From NCBI RefSeq assembly GCF_034314105.1, contig NZ_JAVIWJ010000001.1, positions 1,923,501 to 1,987,500 of the forward strand: a stretch of DNA of 64,000 nucleotides, given 5' to 3'. The position numbers were made by a program, and so were the translations under genes. Of this stretch, positions 18,284-27,308 are shown in pieces. Numbering within the stretch: the first letter of the stretch is position 1; every line of letters starts with the position of its first letter. Below the pieces are notes generated by a model. The model was not told where the DNA came from. It did not search any database and worked only from the letters and a program-made list of their open reading frames with translations. The DNA is from Pseudomonas sp. AB6. Lineage in GTDB: Bacteria; Pseudomonadota; Gammaproteobacteria; Pseudomonadales; Pseudomonadaceae.

Positions 18284-19072
18284 TCAGGCGACCTGCGCGA
18301 CAAGTTGTTGGGACAGCAAATCTCTGAGCAGCGCTCGATACGCCAGCACGGCCCGACTCTTATTGTCGAACTGCGAAGGGGTCAAGCCCACCCTGCTGGC
18401 ATCACGCAGTCGGGTATCAATCGGCACATAGGCTTTCCAGATATGTTCCGGGTAGCTGTCGCGCAGCACTTTTAGCGTGCCCATGGACGCCTGAGTGCGG
18501 CGATCAAACAATGTCGGGACGATGGTGTAAGGCAGCGCGACTTTGCGTGATCGGTTAATCATTGCCAAGGTGTTAACCATCCGCTCCAAGCCTTTAACGG
18601 CGAGGAACTCGGTTTGCACTGGAATCACTAATTGCTGACTGGCCGCAAGAGCATTGACCATCAACACACCCAGCAGCGGCGGACTATCGATGATCGCGTA
18701 ATCAAAATCTTGCCAGAGTTGCGCCAAGCTTTTGGCGATCACCAGGCCCAAACCACTTTGGCCCGGTGATTGGCGTTCAAGCACCGCTAGGGCAGTGCTC
18801 GACGGCATCAATGAGATATTGTTATCGCTGGTAGGTAGCAGCAGTTGACCGGGCAAGCCGTCCGGCACCAACCCCTTGTGTAAAAACAGATCGTAAGCAC
18901 TGTGCTCGAGCGTGTCCGGATTGTGTCCGAAGTAGCTGGTCATGGAGCCATGGGGATCAAGATCTACAACAACCACGCGCTTACCCGCCTCAGCCAGTAA
19001 ACCCGCTAAAGCGATTGAAGAAGTGGTCTTACCGACGCCACCCTTTTGATTGGCTACTGCCCAAACTCTCAT
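18284..19072 (-). CDS. ParA/MinD-like ATPase for chemotaxis array positioning (ParC-like)
   Basis: 262 residues from the ATG at 19072, which has GGAGG ten bases upstream. The deviant Walker A motif NQKGGVGKTT is near residue 9, switch I/II at VVVDLDPHGS and Walker B-like at YAIIDSPPLLG. This is the ATPase class that positions cargo, and its place between motD and the ParP-like gene matches parC. The expected role is to direct chemotaxis arrays to the flagellated pole and to daughter cells. It is not a plasmid or chromosome ParA, since no parB is nearby. Confidence 0.85.
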   Translation of the reverse strand: MRVWAVANQKGGVGKTTSSIALAGLLAEAGKRVVVVDLDPHGSMTSYFGHNPDTLEHSAYDLFLHKGLVPDGLPGQLLLPTSDNNISLMPSSTALAVLERQSPGQSGLGLVIAKSLAQLWQDFDYAIIDSPPLLGVLMVNALAASQQLVIPVQTEFLAVKGLERMVNTLAMINRSRKVALPYTIVPTLFDRRTQASMGTLKVLRDSYPEHIWKAYVPIDTRLRDASRVGLTPSQFDNKSRAVLAYRALLRDLLSQQLVAQVA

Positions 19073-19117
19073 GGTGCTTTTTCCTCCCGGCATTCCATTG
19101 ACCCTACCGAGAATTGA

Positions 19118-20005
19118 CTATAAGGCGGGCGGCGGAGAATTGACGGCGTTCGCGCGTACCGGCGGTGTTATTCGGGGCTTTGCAGTTTGTGTGCCAGCAC
19201 GCCTCAGTGCCGCGTCGGGCTTGGCATTGGCGCTGCCAGAGCCGGTGAGGCTGCGACGAACTTCCAGATTGCGGGAAATAACCAAAACCACCCGACGATT
19301 GTGGGCACGTCCTTCAGCGGTGGTGTTGGACGCCACCGGCTGAAACTCTCCGTAGCCGACCGAAGCCATACGAGCCGGATTGATCCCGTCAATCGCCAGC
19401 ATGCGAACGATGCTAGCTGCTCGGGCGGACGACAACTCCCAGTTCGTTGGGTACTGAGCGGTTCGGATCGGCTGGTCATCGGTGAAGCCTTCGACATGTA
19501 TCGGGTTGTCAAACGGGCTGATGATCTTCGCAACTTTTTCGATGATATTGAACGCTGCGTCACTGGGCATCGCATCACCGCTGCCGAACAACATACTGGA
19601 ATTGAGCTCGATCTCGATCCACAACTCGTTGCCCCTGACGGTCATCTGATTTGATTTGATCAGGTCACCAAAACCGTCGCGCACGTCGTTGGCAATGGTT
19701 TGCAAGGGTGTAATAGAACTCTGAGCAAGGCCGGCGTCGACCTCCTCGCTGTCTTTGATCAGTGGCAAGGAGGGCGTGATCGTCAGTGGTTTTTGGTCGC
19801 CAACAGGAATTGGCTTGAGGCTGCGATCAGGCTCATTAAATGCGCCGATTAGCGCCTGTGACAGCACCTTGTATTTGCCTTCGTTAAGTGAAGATATCGA
19901 ATACATGACCACAAAAAACGCAAACAGCAAGGTGATGAAGTCCGCGTAGGACACCAGCCAACGTTCATGATTATCGTGCTCTTCAACTCGACGCCGACGG
20001 GCCAT
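19118..20005 (-). CDS. motD: Flagellar motor stator protein MotD
   Basis: 295 residues. A single membrane helix, LLFAFFVVMYSIS, follows a basic N-terminus and carries Asp22 (SYADFITLL), the proton-binding residue of MotB-type stators. The C-terminal OmpA-like peptidoglycan-binding domain includes VEGFTDDQPI and the NWELSSARAASIVRML helix, with RVVLVISR near its end. The tail is Pro/Ala-rich. MotD pairs with MotC as the second stator of pseudomonads, important for swarming in P. aeruginosa. Confidence 0.95.
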   Translation of the reverse strand: MARRRRVEEHDNHERWLVSYADFITLLFAFFVVMYSISSLNEGKYKVLSQALIGAFNEPDRSLKPIPVGDQKPLTITPSLPLIKDSEEVDAGLAQSSITPLQTIANDVRDGFGDLIKSNQMTVRGNELWIEIELNSSMLFGSGDAMPSDAAFNIIEKVAKIISPFDNPIHVEGFTDDQPIRTAQYPTNWELSSARAASIVRMLAIDGINPARMASVGYGEFQPVASNTTAEGRAHNRRVVLVISRNLEVRRSLTGSGSANAKPDAALRRAGTQTAKPRITPPVRANAVNSPPPAL

Positions 20006-20015
20006 GGCTAATCCA

Positions 20016-20756
20016 TCACTCCATGAAGCCTTGCAGCTTCAATTCGATCGAACGCGGGTTTTCACCTTCGGCAATAGACAAAATGCCTTCAAGCAACATT
20101 TCACGGTACCGTGACTGGCGAATAGCAATCGCTTTAAGCTTGTTGGCAACCGGTAGAAGGATCAAGTTGGCCGAGGCCACGCCGTAAATCGTGGCGACGA
20201 AGGCCACTGCAATACCGTTACCCAATTGGCTTGGATCAGCCAAGTTACCCATCACATGGATCAGGCCCATAACCGCGCCAATAATGCCGATGGTCGGCGC
20301 GTAGCCGCCCATACTTTCAAATACCTTGGCGGCCTGGATATCACGGGTTTCCTGAGTGATGAAATCCACCTCCAGAATGCTCCGGATCGCTTCGGGCTCA
20401 GCACCGTCAACCAGCAACTGCAGGCCTTTGCGCGCGTACTGATCCGGCTCTGAGTCGGCGATGGATTCCAGCCCCAGCAAGCCTTCCTTGCGTGCGGTTA
20501 GGCTCCAGTTGACGACGCGATCAATACCGCCAGATAAATCAATCCGTGGCGGAAACAGAATCCAGCCGACAATTTGGATTGCGCGCATGAACGCACTCAT
20601 TGGCGCCTGCAACAATGCCGCTGCCATGGTGCCGCCTAACACAATCAGGGCTGCTGGACCGTTGAGCAATGCACTCAGGTGGCCGCCTTCGAGGAAGTTA
20701 CCGCCGATGATCGCGACAAAAGCAAGGATGAGACCAATAAGACTCAGTACATCCAT
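20016..20756 (-). CDS. motC: Flagellar motor stator protein MotC
   Basis: 246 residues, MotA family. Four membrane helices (LIGLILAFVAIIGGNFLEGG; GPAALIVLGGTMAAALLQ; YAPTIGIIGAVMGLIHVM; AVAFVATIYGVASANLILLPVANKL) with a large cytoplasmic loop that contacts FliG. The start is the ATG at 20756, whose A is shared with the cheB stop codon (TGATG), so translation is coupled to cheB. It forms the proton channel with MotD. Confidence 0.95.
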   Translation of the reverse strand: MDVLSLIGLILAFVAIIGGNFLEGGHLSALLNGPAALIVLGGTMAAALLQAPMSAFMRAIQIVGWILFPPRIDLSGGIDRVVNWSLTARKEGLLGLESIADSEPDQYARKGLQLLVDGAEPEAIRSILEVDFITQETRDIQAAKVFESMGGYAPTIGIIGAVMGLIHVMGNLADPSQLGNGIAVAFVATIYGVASANLILLPVANKLKAIAIRQSRYREMLLEGILSIAEGENPRSIELKLQGFME

Positions 20757-21895
20757 CAGATGCACGCCTCAACGAGGTGCTTGCCAATTTCATCCAAACC
20801 GTACACCGCATCGGCGAGGTTAGCTTTGACGATGGCCATTGGCATGCCATAAATCACACAACTCGCCTCGTCCTGCGCCCAGATATGGCTACCACCTTGC
20901 TTGAGCAGCCGAGCGCCTTCACGACCGTCAGCGCCCATACCCGTGAGGACCACCGCCAGCACTTTGTCTCCGTAGGATTTGGCTGCAGAACCGAAGGTGA
21001 TATCGACACACGGCTTGTAGTTCAGACGCTCATCGCCGGGCAGAATCTTTACCGCGCCACGGCCATCAATCATCATCTGCTTGCCACCAGGCGCTAATAA
21101 AGCCAGCCCAGGGCGCAAAATATCCCCGTCTTCTGCTTCTTTCACGCTGATCTGGCACAGCTTGTCTAAACGCTCGGCAAACGCCTTGGTGAATGCTGCG
21201 GGCATGTGTTGAATCAATACGATCGGTGCCGGGAAGTTCGCCGGCAATTGCGTCAGCACACGCTGCAACGCCACGGGACCACCGGTTGACGTACCAATGG
21301 CCACCAACTTGTAGGCTTTGCGCTTGGGGGCAGGTGAATAATGAGCCGCAGGCGTGTGAGGAGTTACCGCCCTAGCCTGCACGCTACGAGGGGCAGCGGA
21401 TGCGTTACTGAAACCGCTGGCCGTTGAGGTTGAGCCGGACGACGATGAAACAGCCGACCCAGCGGTTGGCGGGGTCGGTGAGCTATAGCCATTAAACCGA
21501 CTGCGCGACAGAGTGTGGATCTTTTCGCACAGCAGTTGTTTGACCTTCTCTGGATTGCGCGAGATGTCTTCGAAGTTCTTTGGCAGAAAATCAACCGCAC
21601 CCGCATCCAGCGCGTCCAGGGTGACGCGAGCGCCCTCATGGGTCAGCGAGGAAAACATCAGGACTGGTGTCGGAATGCGCTGCATGATGTGTCGCACGGC
21701 CGTGATGCCGTCCATCATTGGCATCTCGTAGTCCATGGTTATCACGTCAGGCTTGAGCACCAGCGCTTGTTCGATTGCTTCCTTGCCGTTAGTTGCAGTA
21801 CCGACAACCTGAATATTGGGATCAGCAGAAAGAATTTCCGAGACGCGGCGGCGGAAAAAACCAGAATCGTCCACCACAAGCACTTTAACTACCAT
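20756..21895 (-). CDS. cheB: Chemotaxis methylesterase/deamidase CheB
   Basis: 379 residues from the ATG at 21895 (GGAG close upstream). The receiver domain has phospho-acceptor Asp55 ([13 protein letters not shown]). A long Ser/Thr/Ala-rich linker follows, then the methylesterase domain with the catalytic Ser (IGTSTGGP), His (IQHMPAAFT) and Asp ([10 protein letters not shown]). CheB removes methyl groups from chemoreceptors when CheA phosphorylates it. No cheR is in the window, so the methyltransferase is encoded elsewhere. Confidence 0.97.
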   Translation of the reverse strand: MVVKVLVVDDSGFFRRRVSEILSADPNIQVVGTATNGKEAIEQALVLKPDVITMDYEMPMMDGITAVRHIMQRIPTPVLMFSSLTHEGARVTLDALDAGAVDFLPKNFEDISRNPEKVKQLLCEKIHTLSRSRFNGYSSPTPPTAGSAVSSSSGSTSTASGFSNASAAPRSVQARAVTPHTPAAHYSPAPKRKAYKLVAIGTSTGGPVALQRVLTQLPANFPAPIVLIQHMPAAFTKAFAERLDKLCQISVKEAEDGDILRPGLALLAPGGKQMMIDGRGAVKILPGDERLNYKPCVDITFGSAAKSYGDKVLAVVLTGMGADGREGARLLKQGGSHIWAQDEASCVIYGMPMAIVKANLADAVYGLDEIGKHLVEACI

Positions 21896-21946
21896 AAACA
21901 CTCCGTAGGGTATTGCGGGCGTTTATCACCACCCGCAAACCCAGAA

Positions 21947-24157
21947 TCAAATACGCCGAGCGGCGTAGCGCTTGAGCATGCTCGGTACATCGAGAATCAA
22001 GGCAATCCGCCCATCACCGGTAATGGTGGCGCCCGACATGCCCGGCGTTCCCTGTAGCATTTTGCCCAGCGGCTTGATCACCACTTCCTCCTGGCCCACC
22101 AGCTGATCGACAACGAAGCCGATGCGCTGAGTACCCACGGAGAGAATCACGACATGACCTTCCCGTTGTTCTTCATGGGCAGCCGAAGCGACGAGCCAGC
22201 GTTTGAGGTAGAACAACGGCAAGGCTTTTTCACGAACGATGACCACTTCCTGGCCATCGACGACATTGGTTCGCGACAAGTCGAGATGGAAAATCTCGTT
22301 GACGTTGACCAATGGAAAAGCGAATGCCTGGTTGCCCAACATCACCATCAGGGTCGGCATAATCGCCAAGGTCAACGGCACCTTGATGACGATTTTCGAA
22401 CCTTGGCCCTTGGTCGAGTAGATATTGATCGAACCATTGAGCTGGGCGATTTTGGTTTTCACCACGTCCATGCCCACACCACGCCCTGACACGTCGGAAA
22501 TCTCGGTTTTGGTCGAAAAACCCGGCGCGAAAATCAAGTTGTAGCAGTCGGTGTCGCTCAAGCGGTCAGCGGCATCTTTGTCCATCACGCCACGCTTCAC
22601 GGCGATGGCACGCAAAACACCAGGGTCCATACCTTTGCCGTCATCGGAAATCGACAGCAGGATATGGTCGCCTTCTTGTTCCGCCGAAAGAATCACGCGA
22701 CCGCAACGCGCCTTACCCGACGCCTCTCGCTCCTCCGGGGACTCGATACCATGATCGACCGCGTTGCGCACCAAGTGGACCAACGGGTCTGCAAGCGCCT
22801 CAACCAGGTTCTTGTCCAGATCGGTTTCTTCGCCCACCAGTTCCAGGTTGATTTCTTTCTTCAACTGACGCGCAAGATCTCGGACCAACCGCGGGAAGCG
22901 TCCGAAAACTTTTTTGATCGGCTGCATCCGCGTTTTCATCACCGCGGTCTGCAAATCTGCGGTAACCACGTCCAGGTTCGACACTGCCTTGGACATGGCT
23001 TCATCGCCACTATTGAGGCCCAAACGAACCAAGCGGTTACGCACCAATACCAGCTCGCCCACCATGTTCATGATTTCGTCGAGGCGTGCGGTATCGACTC
23101 GCACGGTGGTTTCAGCTTCAGAGGCTGCAGGTTTTTCCGGCGCGGCTTTGGCCGGGGCAGCGACTGCCCTGACAGGCTCGGGCACATGCGCGACAGGAGC
23201 AGCGACGGGCACGGGGGCAGCGGCGGGCGTCGATGCGGCGATCTTCGCGACCGCTTCAGGCTCGAACTTGCCCTTGCCATGCAGCTCGTCCAGCAGTGAC
23301 TCGAATTCGTGATCGGAAATCTGATCGCCACCGGGCGCTTTGTTTGGCGCAGCGACGGCTGCCGGTGCCGTGACTGCCAGTGCATCTGCAGCGAACGCCC
23401 CCTTGCCATGCAACTGATCGAGCAACGCTTCGAACTCGTCGTCGCTTATGTCATTGCTAACGGGGGCGGCGACCATAGCCACAGGCGTGATAGGTTTTGC
23501 ATCGGCGGCAAACTTGCCTTTGCCATGCAACTGATCGAGCAGCGAATCAAATTCAGCGTCGCTGATCTCGTCGCTGGCAGCAGAACCACCGGCATACGCT
23601 GCGACCGGAACCGCCACTGTTGGAACTGATGCCGAGGCTTCCGCTTGCGCTTTGACCGCATTGAGCGAATCGAGCAATTGTTCGAATTCGGTATCGGTGA
23701 TGTCCACAGGGGTGTCGGCCGGTGTCGGCTCAACACTGACTGGCACGGCGGCAATACTTGCTTTGGCGACCGGCTCAGCCAGACGTGCCAATGCGGCGAG
23801 CAATTCTGGAGTGGCCGGGGTCACATCGGTACGTTCACGCACTTCGGTGAACATCGCGTTGACTGCATCCAACGCCTCCAAAACTACGTCCATCAATTCC
23901 GAGTCGACGCGACGCTCGCCCTTACGCAGGATATCGAAGACGTTCTCGGCGATGTGGCAGCACTCCACCAACTCATGGAGTTGGAGGAAGCCGGCGCCCC
24001 CTTTTACAGTGTGAAAACCGCGAAAAATCGCATTGAGCAACTCCGCATCATCAGGACGGCTTTCCAGCTCGACCAGTTGCTCGGACAATTGCTCGAGAAT
24101 TTCGCCGGCCTCTACCAGAAAATCCTGAAGGATCTCTTCATCGGCGCCGAAGCTCAT
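21947..24157 (-). CDS. cheA: Chemotaxis histidine kinase CheA with repeat-bearing linker
   Basis: 736 residues. The P1 (Hpt) domain at about 1-130 has phosphorylated His49 (RGFHTVKGGAGF). The dimerisation domain starts near 352 (VRVDTARLDEIMNMVGELV). The ATPase domain shows the N box (HLVRNAVDHGIESPEER), G1 (ISDDGKGMD) and G2 (SGRGVGMDVV). A CheW-like P5 domain closes the protein. The stretch at 150-340 is not a recognisable CheY-binding P2 domain; it holds four related motifs starting near residues 153, 198, 237 and 280, separated by Ala/Pro/Val-rich spacers. CheA phosphorylates CheY and CheB. Confidence 0.97.
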   Translation of the reverse strand: MSFGADEEILQDFLVEAGEILEQLSEQLVELESRPDDAELLNAIFRGFHTVKGGAGFLQLHELVECCHIAENVFDILRKGERRVDSELMDVVLEALDAVNAMFTEVRERTDVTPATPELLAALARLAEPVAKASIAAVPVSVEPTPADTPVDITDTEFEQLLDSLNAVKAQAEASASVPTVAVPVAAYAGGSAASDEISDAEFDSLLDQLHGKGKFAADAKPITPVAMVAAPVSNDISDDEFEALLDQLHGKGAFAADALAVTAPAAVAAPNKAPGGDQISDHEFESLLDELHGKGKFEPEAVAKIAASTPAAAPVPVAAPVAHVPEPVRAVAAPAKAAPEKPAASEAETTVRVDTARLDEIMNMVGELVLVRNRLVRLGLNSGDEAMSKAVSNLDVVTADLQTAVMKTRMQPIKKVFGRFPRLVRDLARQLKKEINLELVGEETDLDKNLVEALADPLVHLVRNAVDHGIESPEEREASGKARCGRVILSAEQEGDHILLSISDDGKGMDPGVLRAIAVKRGVMDKDAADRLSDTDCYNLIFAPGFSTKTEISDVSGRGVGMDVVKTKIAQLNGSINIYSTKGQGSKIVIKVPLTLAIMPTLMVMLGNQAFAFPLVNVNEIFHLDLSRTNVVDGQEVVIVREKALPLFYLKRWLVASAAHEEQREGHVVILSVGTQRIGFVVDQLVGQEEVVIKPLGKMLQGTPGMSGATITGDGRIALILDVPSMLKRYAARRI
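23264..23701 (-). repeat. cheA: Four-copy motif repeat in the CheA linker
   Basis: In-frame repeats within cheA encode the pattern I-[ST]-D-x-E-F-[DE]-x-L-L-D-x-L. In copies two to four this is followed by HGKG-x-F. Spacing is 39-45 residues. The motif is acidic and amphipathic, so each copy probably forms a short helix. The first copy lacks the HGKG part. Confidence 0.85.
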
Positions 24158-24188
24158 TGGGTGCTCCCTAAAAATTCAATCAATCGAC

Positions 24189-24977
24189 CTAGAAGCCCAG
24201 GCTGGATAGCAGATCGTCAACATCATCCTGACCGGATACAACGTCTTCACGCTTATCGGCATGAATCTGCGGACCTTCACCCTGAGACAGATTTTTTTCT
24301 TGATCTTGTTCTGTACGGATCGATTGATGGTCATGTTCGATCCCTGCAAAGCGATCGACTTGGCTGGCCATCAGCACCAGTTTGAGCAAGTTGCTTTCCA
24401 CTTCCGTAACCAGTTGCGTAACGCGCTTGATCACCTGACCGGTGAGGTCCTGGAAGTCTTGAGCCAGCAAAATATCGTTGAGGTGGGCGGAGACTTCGCG
24501 GCTGTCTTTCTCGGTACGCGCCAAGAAACCCTCGACACGTCGAGCCAGTTCGCGAAACTCTTCGGCACCGACTTCGCGACGCATAAAACGCGCCCAATCC
24601 TCACTCAAGGCACTGGCTTCAGTACTCAGCCCGCTCATCAGTGGCGTGCTTTCTTCTACCAGATCCATTGTGCGGTTAGCCGCATTTTCAGTCAGCCGGA
24701 CCACATAAGACAGACGATCAGTAGCATCAGTAATCTGAGAAACTTCTTTGGCTTGCGGCATGTTCGGGTCAATTTGAAAATTGACGATCGCATTGTGCAG
24801 CTCACGGGTCAGTTTGCCGACTTCCTGATACAGGCCCCGGTCACGTGTCTGGTTTAGCTCGTGAATAATTTGTACCGCGTCGCCAAAGCGCCCTTTTTCA
24901 AGGCTTTCGACCAACTCGTGTGCATGTTTCTTCAGGGTCGACTCGAAGTCGGCCTCGGTTGAATCTGTGTGCTCCAT
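24189..24977 (-). CDS. cheZ: CheY-P phosphatase CheZ
   Basis: 262 residues, almost entirely helical, with a long four-helix-bundle region. The catalytic region reads LAQDFQDLTGQVIKRVT, in which the second-helix Gln attacks the CheY phosphate. The C-terminal peptide DDVDDLLSSLGF docks to CheY. It lies between cheY and cheA, as in other pseudomonads. Confidence 0.95.
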   Translation of the reverse strand: MEHTDSTEADFESTLKKHAHELVESLEKGRFGDAVQIIHELNQTRDRGLYQEVGKLTRELHNAIVNFQIDPNMPQAKEVSQITDATDRLSYVVRLTENAANRTMDLVEESTPLMSGLSTEASALSEDWARFMRREVGAEEFRELARRVEGFLARTEKDSREVSAHLNDILLAQDFQDLTGQVIKRVTQLVTEVESNLLKLVLMASQVDRFAGIEHDHQSIRTEQDQEKNLSQGEGPQIHADKREDVVSGQDDVDDLLSSLGF

Positions 24978-24996
24978 AGAGCCCCCGCGGCGGACA

Positions 24997-25371
24997 TCAG
25001 CTATTGACGCGCTCGAAGATCTTTTCGATCTTTTCTTTCAGCACTTGGGCCGTGAAGGGCTTGACCACATAACCATTAACACCAGCCTGAGCGGCTTCGA
25101 TAATTTGGTCACGTTTGGCCTCGGCCGTCACCATCAATACTGGCAAGTGTTTGAGACGATCATCTGCGCGTACGTGGCGCAACAAATCGATACCGGACAT
25201 GCCAGGCATATTCCAGTCAGTCACCAGAAAGTCGAAGTTACCGCTTTGCAGCATCGGCAACGCAGTAGTCCCGTCGTCCGCTTCTGCCGTGTTGGTGAAC
25301 CCAAGGTCACGCAACAAGTTTTTAATGATCCGCCGCATCGTTGAGAAGTCATCAACGATGAGGATTTTCAT
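24997..25371 (-). CDS. cheY: Chemotaxis response regulator CheY
   Basis: 124 residues, a single receiver domain. The acidic pocket has Asp7 and Asp8 ([12 protein letters not shown]), phospho-acceptor Asp52 ([11 protein letters not shown]), the Thr of VTAEA and the Lys of VVKPFTAQ. Phospho-CheY binds FliM and FliN at the motor switch. The ATG at 25371 gives the standard length. The 256-bp gap upstream separates it from fliA and should hold its promoter; I could not identify a convincing sigma-28 site there. Confidence 0.97.
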   Translation of the reverse strand: MKILIVDDFSTMRRIIKNLLRDLGFTNTAEADDGTTALPMLQSGNFDFLVTDWNMPGMSGIDLLRHVRADDRLKHLPVLMVTAEAKRDQIIEAAQAGVNGYVVKPFTAQVLKEKIEKIFERVNS

Positions 25372-25627
25372 GTTTTTGTCCAAGTCGACCTCCAAGCAGT
25401 CTTTAACGCATTCAGCACCTGAATACGCTGTTCAATCAAAACCGGCACAGCACACCTGGGCTGCACGAAAACGACGACGGGCTTGGTAAATCAACACGCC
25501 GGAATCGGCACAGAAAGGCCCAAGGGACTTTCTGACCGGCTTCCGCCTAGTCTTATGCTTCGCACGCAACGCTTTGCACAGCCGGCTTACGGACAATCCG
25601 CGACCAATAGGGGTCACGCTTTGCCCA

Positions 25628-26368
25628 TCAACGCGCTCGCCATTCTCCCAAACGCCCTCGCAAACGAGCTGCGCACTGGCTGTGTAACTGACTGACCCGC
25701 GATTCGCTAACCCCCAATACCTCACCAATTTCTTTGAGGTTAAGCTCTTCGTCGTAGTACAGCGCCAACACCAGACGCTCACGCTCCGGCAAATTGGCTA
25801 TGGCATCCGCTAACGCGGCCTGGAAGCGTTCATCCTCCAGATCGCGTGATGGCTCAAGCTGAGCGCTTGCGCCATCCTCGTGCAGCCCTTCGTGTTCGCC
25901 GTCCTGTAAAAGGTCGTCGAAACTGAACAATCGACTGCCCAAGGTATCGTTCAAAATCCCGTAATAATCATCAAGACTCAATTGGAGTTCGGCCGCAACT
26001 TCGTGATCTTTAGCGTCACGACCTGTTTTAGCTTCAATTGATCTAATCGCGTCACTGACCATGCGCGTATTGCGGTGCACTGAACGCGGGGCCCAATCGC
26101 CCTTTCGCACTTCATCGAGCATGGCGCCACGGATACGAATCCCGGCATAAGTCTCGAAACTTGCGCCTTTGGTGGCGTCATATTTGGTCGAAACTTCAAG
26201 CAAACCAATCATGCCGGCCTGGATCAGGTCTTCAACTTGTACACTGGCTGGCAAACGGGCCAGCAAGTGATAGGCGATACGTTTCACCAGCGGCGCATAC
26301 CGCTCGATCAGCTCGTACTGGGAGTCCTTGGACGCCTTGCTGTACATGCGATAGCCGCTGGCTGTCAT
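25628..26368 (-). CDS. fliA: Flagellar sigma factor FliA (sigma-28)
   Basis: 246 residues. Region 2 (LVKRIAYHLLARLPASVQVEDLIQAGMIGLLEVSTKYD, FETYAGIRIRGAMLDEVR), region 3 and a C-terminal region 4 helix-turn-helix (LNLKEIGEVLGVSESRVSQLHSQ) are all present. FliA directs RNA polymerase to late flagellar genes and is held by FlgM, which is not in the window. The start codon overlaps the fleN stop (ATGA). Confidence 0.97.
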   Translation of the reverse strand: MTASGYRMYSKASKDSQYELIERYAPLVKRIAYHLLARLPASVQVEDLIQAGMIGLLEVSTKYDATKGASFETYAGIRIRGAMLDEVRKGDWAPRSVHRNTRMVSDAIRSIEAKTGRDAKDHEVAAELQLSLDDYYGILNDTLGSRLFSFDDLLQDGEHEGLHEDGASAQLEPSRDLEDERFQAALADAIANLPERERLVLALYYDEELNLKEIGEVLGVSESRVSQLHSQCAARLRGRLGEWRAR

Positions 26369-27198
26369 AGGACCGGTCCTGCACTCGTCTGATGTACGAG
26401 CCGTTCAACGAAAAACTCAAGATGTCCACGCGGATTGGCTGGCAACGGCCAGGAATCGACTTTCTGCGCGATGGCCTTGAAAGCCAAGGAGCATTTGGAA
26501 CGTGGAAAAGCCTCGTAAACTGCCCGTTGCTTTTGCACGGCCTTGCGTACGCACTCGTCGTAGGGCACCGCGCCGACGTATTGTAAGGCAACGTCGAGAA
26601 AGCGATCTGTGACCTTGGTCAACTTGGCGAACAAATTGCGGCCTTCCTGAGGGCTTTGTGCCATGTTGGCCAACACTCGGAACCGATTCATGCCGTAGTC
26701 GCGGTTCAGCAGCTTGATCAATGCGTAGGCGTCAGTAATAGACGTTGGCTCATCGCACACCACTAGCAGCACTTCTTGAGCTGCGCGCACGAAACTTACC
26801 ACTGACTCGCCAATACCGGCTGCTGTATCAATCACTAGTACGTCGAGGTTGTCGCCAATATCGCTGAACGCCTGAATCAGCCCGGCGTGTTGCGCAGGCG
26901 TCAGGTGAACCATGCTTTGAGTGCCTGAAGCCGCTGGCACGATACGAATCCCGCCAGGACCTTGGAGCAACACATCACGCAGCTCGCAACGCCCCTCAAT
27001 CACGTCGGCCAGCGTCCGTTTGGGGGTAAGACCCAGCAAGACATCGACGTTTGCCAGACCTAAATCGGCGTCCAGCAACATGACACGGCGGCCAAGCTCT
27101 GCCAGCGCCAGTGATAGATTCACTGAAACGTTTGTCTTGCCAACGCCACCCTTGCCGCCGGTTACTGCGATGACCTGTACGGGATGCATGCTACCCAT
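26365..27198 (-). CDS. fleN: Flagellar number regulator FleN (FlhG), MinD-like ATPase
   Basis: 277 residues. The deviant Walker A motif GGKGGVGKT is near residue 14, with MLLDADLGLANVD and LVIDTAAGI at the other nucleotide-binding positions. FleN restrains FleQ and limits the cell to one polar flagellum; it works against FlhF. It is coupled to fliA by an ATGA overlap. A 110-bp gap upstream contains a small dyad (27254-27269). Confidence 0.96.
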   Translation of the reverse strand: MGSMHPVQVIAVTGGKGGVGKTNVSVNLSLALAELGRRVMLLDADLGLANVDVLLGLTPKRTLADVIEGRCELRDVLLQGPGGIRIVPAASGTQSMVHLTPAQHAGLIQAFSDIGDNLDVLVIDTAAGIGESVVSFVRAAQEVLLVVCDEPTSITDAYALIKLLNRDYGMNRFRVLANMAQSPQEGRNLFAKLTKVTDRFLDVALQYVGAVPYDECVRKAVQKQRAVYEAFPRSKCSLAFKAIAQKVDSWPLPANPRGHLEFFVERLVHQTSAGPVL

Positions 27199-27253
27199 TT
27201 TAGTTCTTTACCTTGACTTGCTTAGACCGAGGCCACATCAACGATTGCGCTTG

Positions 27254-27269
27254 CGTTGTAGGAACAACG
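27254..27269. promoter_or_regulatory. Small dyad between flhF and fleN
   Basis: CGTTGT-AGGA-ACAACG lies in the 110-bp gap between flhF and fleN. The arms are only six bases long. It may be an operator or a minor leader structure for fleN-fliA; no T-run follows. Weak evidence. Confidence 0.25.
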
Positions 27270-27308
27270 TCGGCGCCCCTTGATGCAGGTACATTCCAAT
27301 GTCTTGCC

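Noticed and set aside
18284..19072. ParA-like gene as a sign of a plasmid or integrative element
   Set aside because: No parB, replication, integrase or attachment site is nearby, and the position next to the ParP-like gene and cheW explains it as a chemotaxis ATPase.
25503..25535. Possible sigma-28 site upstream of cheY (GCCGATT on the minus strand)
   Set aside because: The -10 is fair, but no TAAA or TCAAG box lies at the right distance, and an imperfect palindrome overlaps the spacer. Too weak to annotate, although a FliA promoter before cheY is expected.
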